64,000 nt of DNA, taken from contig JAODUP010000322.1 in assembly GCA_025642065.1 (NCBI GenBank), positions 538,475 through 602,474 on the forward strand. The letters are read 5' to 3'. The notes under the pieces are model-generated. The model was not told the DNA's origin and searched no databases. It was given only the letters and a program-made list of their open reading frames with translations. Made by a program: the position numbers and the translations under genes. Positions 48,774-64,000 of the stretch are shown here, one piece after another. The DNA is from Paralvinella palmiformis (taxonomy: Eukaryota > Annelida > Polychaeta > Terebellida > Alvinellidae). Numbering within the stretch: position 1 is the first letter of the stretch; the number at the start of each line of letters is the position of its first letter.

Positions 48774-48850
48774 ATGGTGAATTATTATGGTGTCGTTGGT
48801 TGCATAAGCCGTGGTCGTGAAAGCAATAGAAAAGGAATATCTTTTCATCG
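48774..48850 (+). CDS. THAP-domain first exon, first zinc ligand lost
   Basis: An ATG in a good context (AACATGG) opens 25 codons plus two bases, ending at a strong donor (CATCG|GTAAGTATAA). The peptide MVNYYGVVGCISRGRESNRK, GISFH plus split Arg, fits the start of THAP zinc-finger DNA-binding domains (M-V-x-x-C-x4-C, then xSFHxFP). The second cysteine (position 10) and the ISFHR motif are present. Position 5, normally the first zinc-binding Cys, is Tyr (TAT, one change from TGT). No following exon encoding the rest of the domain was recognised to the right. Either an intact gene with distant exons, a decaying duplicate, or an exon derived from a P-element-like transposase. Confidence 0.6.
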
Positions 48851-48859
48851 GTAAGTATA

Positions 48860-51550
48860 AGGAACGCATTTAAAATAACCGTTAAAGCGTTTGTTTGTTT
48901 GTTTGTGGCGGCGGGGAATTAAGCATAAGTATTATAATATTTAGCCTGTTCGACAACCCCGGCCTATCTCTGGCGTTTGATCCCAACTAAACTAGATCTA
49001 CGGACTTACATAAAACGACATTTACATATTTGATGGCATATAACAGGACAGGAGTAATACATATTCTCTGCACACACAAAATTATAATGCACACATCACA
49101 ATAAATGTCCGTATTCGTGGCTTCAGTGCTGCGTTATGCACCGAACGGAAGTCAGCACTGTTAGGTGACAAGTGCTCGCTCTAGTTTTCTTCCAGGTCAA
49201 TGCTTCAATTCCAAAATTAAACCAAAAACCGACGAGACGTTTCTTTTCGACAAATCGGCCAACCAATCAGGAGCTGGAAAGCCTTTTTAACGGTCTACGG
49301 GAGCAGTGATTTATAACTTTTTACTCTATAAAAACGCTCGTTGGTCAATATACTGATATAATATCGGATAATATTCGAATACCATTATCTAATTTAGGCA
49401 TTTAATTAGTGGACTAGTTAGATGTGACTGGAAGCATTATCAAGAACAAACTGCATTTTGAGAAAACAATGACTCCCGTAAGTTATAAATCCTAGGTTGG
49501 ATTACTATTCACTGAAATAATAGTTGTAAGTAAGCGTAAAAGATATTTTAGGCTGGTAATGCAGAAGAAAGTTGACTCATTTCTAACTGTGGCCTAACAA
49601 ATGGGCCAGATCACACTATGACGATCTTTCAGCTTTAAAATGCACGTAGCTATTTGTGTTATAACATTGGCTCTAATTCCACTGTCAAATATAGCTTGAA
49701 GTGACTTCTCATGCAGTTATGGCAGATATCAGGATATCCCAGCAACAAAACAGACAACGAGGGATTAACAAAGGTACAGATCGATATTAAATTTTAACAA
49801 TTTTATCTGTTTTGATCATTGGATTCATGGCCGGTGTTTTCTGAACTGGAGGAAAATATTTCAGCTGGTTTCGAGTCGTGTGTGCCACAGGCTAACCAGC
49901 CTCTGACTGGCTGGCTATAAATGTATCGTCAATCTTCGGCCTGAAAAGGACTGGTTCCCCACTCCAAAAGGGTGGTTCTTTTCAGGCTCAGATAATTTCG
50001 CGTGTTTTCGCAGTATTGAGATCGCCCCTGACTATTTGACCTCTTGTCGCGCTGCGAGTATGTTGATGTTTAAGGTCAACACATGTGCGCCGCCTGGCTA
50101 GAGTCGGTCATTTTATCGCTTCACCAGTCACGTGTCAGGTCAGACACAACTCGGTCAATGACTAAATCTCAAGTCGGAAAAACAATTCAGACTTTAAGTA
50201 TGTGGTATTTTGGCGCTTGACCCAAACATATAAACAGGTTGGAGTTCAAGTAACCATTAATGTATTGGTCGCATACAATAGACCGATGCAGGCGAAATGC
50301 GTTGCATCGGTTACTAAATGTGGTCTCGGGTTAGAAACAGCTATGGTGCCCACTGTTAATATGGAATGGCAACTTTTCACTAACGGTAAATACTGGAAAT
50401 CTTTCAGGAAATTATTTCATATTGGACGGAGACTGAGACTAGTATTTCAGATTTAACACAATATCTATCAGGATATAGACCGATGATTGAGCTGACCGAT
50501 CTTTCCAGAAGAATGACACAGCTCATGCTGACTTATAGGGGAATTTTAGCATAGGTTACAATGGATTAAATACATGATTTTAAAATTATACTTTTAGCTG
50601 AAGGTAAATTTATTTTAATGAAGATTTGTTATTATTTATTGTAGACGTAAAGGGCAATATGCAAGTTCGGAAATATTAGTTTTACTTGTACCTGGGAACC
50701 AATCTTACATGTATCACCTGTATATTATTAAATAAAAAATGTTATTACATTAGAGTATTAACACCCTTGACATTTACATGTAGTAAACATTGCATGAATG
50801 GTTGATTCAGAAAATAAAACGCTTCACTTTCAATACAAGATATCATGCACAAATACCAATGTTACAGTAATAGGAATGACCTATTGAATTATAATCTATG
50901 TGATCATTGATTTTATCCATTCACATCGTCATGTCAGATGGCAAAGGGTCTGCATAATATAACATTTTAGAATGGGAGTTTGAATTAGACCGGCCGGACC
51001 ATGACAGCCATGCAAATCGCGCTGGACGTTACTTAGTTTAATGGCATACTATGATCAAGTCTATGCCATTTCTATTCAATGCAAAATTATGATCTGTTGA
51101 ACACATACCCTTAGTGGACTATAAATAAAATCCAAATATAGCTGGTAAGTAGCCTAAATACAGCTTTTCAGCAAGACATTTATCGGTCACTACACGCGTA
51201 AATCGTCATGTAACATTCTAAGACTTCTAAGATCGTAGTGTGAAATTCAGCCGCGTGGTGGCGCCAGGGTAAAATGATCGGCGTAGTCTAGTCTCCAAAT
51301 AATTATGCTTCGTCTTTTCTGGAGTGCCAACATTGATGACGCGTGCCTATCCTGCTGTTTAACTAATTAGCCGCAAGCCAATAAAAATCATGGTTATTTG
51401 AATCATTCTAAAAAAAGGTATTGGCCATCAATGGAATGTTTTAACTTCACTATCATTCTAAATTTTTGCGTTAGTCGTCGACTACCCAAATCGTGCAAAA
51501 ATGAGGGAAGCTTCCCACAGAAGGAACGATATTAATGATGACATGACCTA
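48860..51550. other. No coding feature recognised
   Basis: Upstream part of the GLS-like locus or intergenic DNA. It includes the 84-codon plus frame at 50,202-50,456, which shows no domain or splice context, and an inverted-repeat structure at 49,940-49,986. Confidence 0.4.
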
Positions 51551-51555
51551 CTTAC

Positions 51556-51641
51556 GGTTTCTGTATGGCTGTCATATCTTCCGTATCGCAATTTATCTCC
51601 ATCTATGAGGACAGTAGAGAGCTGCTGCTCCGAATGTTTGC
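51556..51641 (-). CDS. Candidate upstream exon (GLS-like 5' part or another gene)
   Basis: An open minus-strand stretch with acceptor CTGAGGTTTTAG and a consensus donor ACC|GTAAGT. Only one frame is open, encoding 28 residues, KHSEQQLSTVLIDGDKLRYG, RYDSHTET. It is on the right strand and upstream of the first sure GLS-like exon, but it ends in phase 0 whereas that exon needs a phase-2 end, so at least one exon would have to lie between. I do not recognise the peptide. Confidence 0.35.
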
Positions 51642-51730
51642 CTAAAACCTCAGCTGAGCTACCTGTTCCTTTACGTGTGTGTATAAACACGCGTTAACAG
51701 AATGACAACACCGAGTCAGGGGCAGCAGGA

Positions 51731-51909
51731 GAGAGAGAGAGAGAGAGAGAGTGTGTGTGTGTGTGTATGTATGTTTGTGAGAGAGAGAGAGAGAGAGAGA
51801 GAGACAAAGAGTCAATTATATGGCAGGCAAATAGCGCGCTAGTCTTTCATTTTATTTTATTTATAGCCGGCTACCTAAACACTCAGAGAGAGAGAGAGAG
51901 AGAGAGAGG
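51731..51909. repeat. (GA)n / (GT)n microsatellites
   Basis: Three GA tracts (51,731-51,751; 51,779-51,803; 51,884-51,909) with a GT tract after the first. Confidence 0.95.
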
Positions 51910-53235
51910 GATATCAAAACAGCCAAATATGCAGGAAATAAAACACGGTATTGAGAAGGTTTGTCCTCATATGGCACCCGGGCGCCGCTCTATTTACGAT
52001 AGTGGTCAGTTGGTCGGAACCAAAATAGGTAGTCGTGTTTTTAAGAAGACAGATGACATACAGTGAAAGTTGTATAGTCCAGCTAGTGAGCTGATTTGGT
52101 CAGTATAAGTCGATTAAATAAATTAAGATAAATACAGATGGCAGATAAATCAAGTCTAGTAGTGTGCGTTGTGTTGAAACTTTCACAACCCGCTACCGTT
52201 TGACTGACTTTTGTATATTTCCAACTAAAACAGCAGACTGATAGAAGGTTAGCTGAATAGACGATGGGAGTTTTAAACAAATGCTGACTAAATCAGGTTA
52301 AACTGTAACTGTTGATGAGACTAGTCCTCCGATTTAACAAATCAATGGTCATCTACTGATTGTTGTCGGTAAACTCGGCAGACCGGTCGGAAGAGATGGA
52401 TAGCGGCTAAATAATGTTTTACTGTATGGTGTTTTTGTTTTGAGGCAGTTCTCCGAAATTAATATAACGTAGCTATTATTTGGAACAATCTGGTTATCAT
52501 CCGGGTTGAGGGGGGGGGGGTATCCTAATGAGTTTTGGTTTCGAAGAAACACCTTTGTGGCGGGGAAAATCCTGTTTGATGAAACACGTTTCAGACATAA
52601 CACCGTCGGATTTTCAACTAAAAGGACACATGCCAGTTGTTGTAAAACTTCGTTCACACACACACACACACACCACACACACGCACGCACATTTAATATA
52701 AGAACAGCAATACCGATTGACCCAATAATGATTGGTTTAGCCACACGATTAGGTAAATGTCAGATAACAGCACGTTGTTTTGTAAGGTGATTGGCCAATG
52801 ATGGCTTAATCTGTCCACTCAATGAAGGACACAATATTCACATTAGAACTTAGATATCATTGATATTTAGTATTTTTCTAATGTTGCCAAACTATATAGA
52901 TCACCAAATAAGGTCTAAACTTGGTGGTGATAATACTGATAGTACAAACAATTCGTGAAACAGGCAAACTGTGGCTCAGGACTCAGGATTATTTTTTGTT
53001 AAGTTGTTATTTATTTAATATTAAGTGTTCCTGTAAACTCATGCCATACGCGGACTTAATAAACAGCTGACTTCATTAATTCTGTGGTGTAGTTAACAAT
53101 TTAAGAAATCCCACAACTGTATTCGTACGAAATGTCATTAAAATTACGTTATATTTTCTGAACTGCATTTAATAACAAGTAAGATATAGGCCTACGATCA
53201 AACACAAGAACAAGAGCCACACCTGTTGTCATAAA

Positions 53236-53239
<4 letters not shown>

Positions 53240-53277
<38 letters not shown>
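53240..53277. repeat. (TA)n microsatellite
   Basis: Uninterrupted TA repeat. Confidence 0.97.
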
Positions 53278-53280
<3 letters not shown>

Positions 53281-53776
53281 CTGGTTACTGGCAGTTCTTC
53301 TTCCTTAATTTGATGAAAATAATAATGTATTTTGTGAATAAAATATGCTTTATAGAACGTAAATTATCGTAAATCAATCAGTACCGGCTGTTTATAACAT
53401 AAACTCGTACGCCAGTTGAGGATACTGAATGGCCTAAATTGTGCCAATGTGTCATTAAACAACATTCATCCATCCATCGTACGCCAGTTGATTAAACTCA
53501 CTCACTCACTCACTCACTCGCCCTCCTCATATATGCAAGCAAAACGGTCACATGTCTAGTACGGTCACATGTTGCAGCTGGTTTGGGCGTGGCTGGCCAA
53601 GATAACGTCTAATCACTTGTTCTACTTTATCCGATCTACCTGAAAAATACGACGGAATCCGGAGATCTTCCTGGATCATCTATCTTTAAAGTCACGACAC
53701 AGTTATTGTATTACGGTTGTTAATCGTCTGACACTCGTAATTCTCTCAGGAGATATTTTAGATACTGTATAATAAT

Positions 53777-53823
53777 TGTGTTATATTGTGTTATATTGTG
53801 TTATATTGTGTTATATTGTGTTA
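53777..53823 (+). repeat. 10-bp tandem repeat TGTGTTATAT
   Basis: Between four and five perfect copies. Confidence 0.95.
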
Positions 53824-54015
53824 CATAACTTTAATTATTGGTTGTTTGTGAAGGAAGAACAAACGACGAACAGGAAAAATAAAAGAACATACAATTTTTA
53901 TTGCACCTTTGTTTATCAGTACACACCTTTCTCAGCAATTAGCTTATACATGCGTACTATAGTTAGCTGTAATGTATGTGTCTGTGTGTCTGTGTGTAAA
54001 TGTGCGTTTGTGTGG

Positions 54016-54069
<54 letters not shown>

Positions 54070-54186
54070 ATCTGATATATGTGCACACACGAAAAACAAC
54101 ATATAAATTTACAAGACACTCACACCTTGTTAGCACCACACCCGATATGCCACAAAATTTAGCACCGCACATTACGTACATACATC

Positions 54187-54219
<33 letters not shown>
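54016..54219. repeat. (TA)n, (TG)n and (TA)n microsatellites
   Basis: TA then TG at 54,016-54,067 and TA at 54,190-54,219. Confidence 0.95.
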
Positions 54220-54220
<1 letters not shown>

Positions 54221-54751
54221 AAACATACCAATATCTTAATAAAATAAATTAAAACCTAATATTTGGCAACATGGAAGGCGTGGAAAAATCACGAGTGAAA
54301 ACTTAATGTTACTTACTTAAGTTATGTGCTGATGTGCATAGCTATTATCCGTCCAAACCCTTTATGTACATATAATGACAGCCTTGACGACACCCTGTTA
54401 TTATAATACTTAAAGATTCAAATAGTAAAGCTGTCGGACATGGACGATCCCAACAGAGAAAGGAACAAACACGAATTTCTGTTACGTCTTAAATAATTAT
54501 AACCTGCGTGAGATTCAGCCCGTATTGCACACTACAGGAAAAAAAACAAAAATCAAACAATACTTGGAGAAAGAAAATACTGGACATCGTCGCGTTATGA
54601 TTTACAGGAATGGTTTCGCCGGAGTATGCAGTCCGTTATGATACAAAATAATATTAAAAAATAATTGACTTCGCCCTCCCAGTTCACAGATAATGACCGC
54701 ATACTCCAACGTCGTGCTACGTCATAATAGGTCCTACACAACGTAGTGCAC

Positions 54752-62159
<7,408 letters not shown>

Positions 62160-62161
62160 CT

Positions 62162-63420
62162 ATATAGGGGGAAAACAACGGCAAATAATTAACAATAGTG
62201 AAAACAACAACATAACAGCAACAACAACAAAGTTATAATATTATTAATAATTATTAATACTACTACTTCTACTACTCTTACTACTAATAATAACAACAAC
62301 AACAACAACAACAACAATAATAATAATAATAACAAAAATGGAACAACGAAAATAATGATAAAAATGAAGAACTGACACAATTATGTTAACAAAATCCACA
62401 AATTCATAAAAACAGAATTAAAACACAACAATTACCACAATAATAACAACAACACGAGAACATGATACCAGCAGATAAATAACTGCACCCATTTCATACA
62501 ACTGGGGGTATGATTTTATATAACAGAAGATTATTTGTTCGAGTTTGCCATCTGCTAAACGCTTACTTGCTCATTGTTTGCTCAGCCCTAAATCTGTACC
62601 TGTTGGCACAATTATGGATTATTGTGAATTATACATCTATTATTATTATTAGATTATTCTTGATGATGTGCTTGTAATTGGACCGTGATGATGGACTGTT
62701 TACGGTAAGGGATATGGGTATGCTGTCCGTTTATATATGGACGGCGATGGATCATTGTGGATTATGAGTCTATAAATTATTTCTTTCAATTGGCATTTGG
62801 AAACCGCCAAACATCCCAGGCATGTGAACGATAACACAAGATTATATCAATCCATAAGAGGTGACATCGTATGAAGTGATCGGAATGTTCTTGAGATATT
62901 TGAACTCGAATAAAAATACTATAATAAACAGATATCGATGTCAAACGTTTGACACATTTCGTTTCAATTATTCAAATTAAAAAAAAAACATTTTAAGTCA
63001 ACGAAATAGACACAAACTGAGTTTTCGTTATGTGTACTTATAAAGTGCTTAGAACAAATGTTAGTATTTAAATGTAGCATCACATACAGTAAACCTATTA
63101 CGACGACGATCTGGTGGTGTAAGGGATAACTCAACTTTTTTATTAGAAACACGAAGACCAATCTTAGAGATCACCTTTGGTGTAATCCGGAAAGCGATAT
63201 TTTAAACAGGATTTATTCATTAAAGCTTTCGAATATCGTTTATTCATTGAAGCTTTTGAATATCGTTTACGCAAATCAGGGTTTAATATTAGTTTTTTAC
63301 TTTTAAATTGCAAATTTTTAAAATAAAATCATATAATTGAATACAGTGCTATATGAAATTTAATATATTTATTGTTGTTTCTGAATTAAGATGAAGGTAA
63401 GATTCATCTGCTTGGTACGA
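62162..63420. other. Upstream alpha-tubulin intron
   Basis: CAA/AAT/CTA trinucleotide repeats at 62,205-62,345 and a tandem 27- to 28-bp duplication at 63,211-63,268. No alpha-tubulin N-terminal exon was recognised. Confidence 0.7.
63211..63268 (+). repeat. 27- to 28-bp tandem duplication
   Basis: Two copies of TTTATTCATTxAAGCTTTxG followed by AATATCG. Confidence 0.9.
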
Positions 63421-63424
63421 CAGC

Positions 63425-63660
63425 GTTGTCTTTGTGGCCTAATTGGTAACGCGGTTGGGCACATACTTCTAGCACCTGGGTTCAAACCAGGTTTGGGTTT
63501 CTTCATGGAAGAAAGGTATTTCTTCCATTCCGATGGGAAGAAATGGGTTTTACCGGCAAGAAACCTTTCTTCATGGAAGAAATTGGGAAGAAACTCCCAA
63601 GGGTCACAGAGTCTGTGACAACAATCAACTAATCTGGCTTGGTTGAAACATTTCTTAACA
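63425..63660 (+). repeat. tRNA-derived SINE of a different family
   Basis: Box A-like TGGCCTAATTGG (about 63,435-63,446) and a perfect box B GGTTCAAACC (63,479-63,488). The body has two copies of the near-palindrome TTTCTTCATGGAAGAAA (about 63,498 and 63,567). The acceptor stem does not fold, so it is not a functional tRNA. Confidence 0.75.
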
Positions 63661-64000
63661 AATCATGTGCTAATGACCGGCTCTCGATGTAATGGCACCG
63701 GAATATTTCTCGGATAGTTCAGCTATTAGATAAGTTACACCAGTGAAACTGGTGTATTTTGCATATTATGTAATATAGATTTAATTTATATTAATATAAA
63801 TTGATTATATTTAGTTATTTTGTATTTCTTGTATTTTCTTTTTAACTGCTCATTTGACGCCCTATATTATCGCCCGCTCCAGTGTTTCCCATAAGAACTC
63901 GGTTTTTGCTTGTGTATGTTTTTTTTAAATATTTATTTAAATTTTTCACTTATTTTATTTCTATAATTATAATGAATTATAGTAGAGATCAGTTGCTTGC
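63661..64000. other. Non-coding end of window
   Basis: AT-rich, presumably still within the large 5' intron of the alpha-tubulin gene. Confidence 0.5.

Larger units (their letters stand above)
51650..54750. other. Interval between GLS-like and tubulin genes, rich in simple repeats
   Basis: GA/GT repeats at 51,731-51,803 and 51,884-51,909, a G-run at 52,509-52,519, (TA)n at 53,240-53,277, ACTC units at about 53,498-53,520, a 10-bp tandem repeat at 53,777-53,823, and TA/TG tracts at 54,016-54,067 and 54,190-54,219. On the minus strand an AATAAA at about 53,897 could serve the tubulin gene, about 850 bp past its stop; this is weak. Confidence 0.6.

Noticed and set aside
50202..50456. 84-codon plus frame as the next exon of the THAP gene
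   Set aside because: Does not contain the expected FPxxxxLRxxW or the later Cys/His ligands, and lacks a convincing acceptor in phase.
52349..52790. Overlapping frames on both strands, 94-131 codons
   Set aside because: Neither resembles a protein family; the CA repeat at about 52,657-52,684 helps keep them open.
63425..63495. Functional tRNA gene
   Set aside because: Perfect box B, but the acceptor stem and T-arm register are wrong and a SINE body follows.

Overview
This is animal (metazoan) nuclear DNA. Its genes are split into short exons with GT-AG introns, it is AT-rich and dense in microsatellites, and it carries degraded LINEs, tRNA-derived SINEs and a Tc1-like transposon. The repertoire (CR1- and L2-like LINEs, ATC-tailed SINEs, very long TA/CA tracts) would suit a marine invertebrate, possibly a mollusc or other lophotrochozoan. 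That assignment is inference; nothing here fixes the species.

Layout. Positions 1-36,900 are gene-poor. They hold a broken CR1-like LINE (about 900-3400, minus), a broken L2-like LINE (about 10,320-11,930, plus) next to a remnant of another LINE (minus), and a broken Tc1-like transposase (about 19,060-19,948, plus). They also hold several SINE copies, a repeat family present at least four times between 23.6 and 36.6 kb, a decayed gene fragment with an Ig-like segment (about 32,638-33,360, minus), and one plausible terminal exon of unknown identity (15,029-15,196, plus).

Positions 36,914-47,776 (minus) carry 13 consecutive coding exons, about 500 codons, of a kidney-type glutaminase homologue: the helical N-terminal bundle, the beta-lactamase-like glutaminase domain and the first ankyrin repeat. 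Exon phases match at every junction and no exon is broken. The far 5' exons are uncertain (one candidate at 51,556-51,641) and the exon after the ankyrin exon was not found. A THAP-type first exon lies on the opposite strand at 48,774-48,850, just upstream of the most 5' confident glutaminase exon.

Positions 54,752-62,159 (minus) carry six exons of an alpha-tubulin from about residue 76 to the stop codon; the N-terminal exons must lie beyond the right edge. Its introns are full of simple repeats. One 208-bp intron is almost pure CA/TA repeat, and another contains a 1.6-kb minisatellite with 117-bp and 93-bp units that creates long meaningless reading frames.

The most interesting observation is that the glutaminase keeps the fold and exon structure but has replaced several catalytic or substrate-binding residues (by human GLS numbering Y249F, S286Q, E381Q, N388D, V484I), including the nucleophilic serine. 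That suggests a maintained glutaminase pseudoenzyme. The two main genes lie in the same orientation about 3 kb apart or more; I see no functional link between them.
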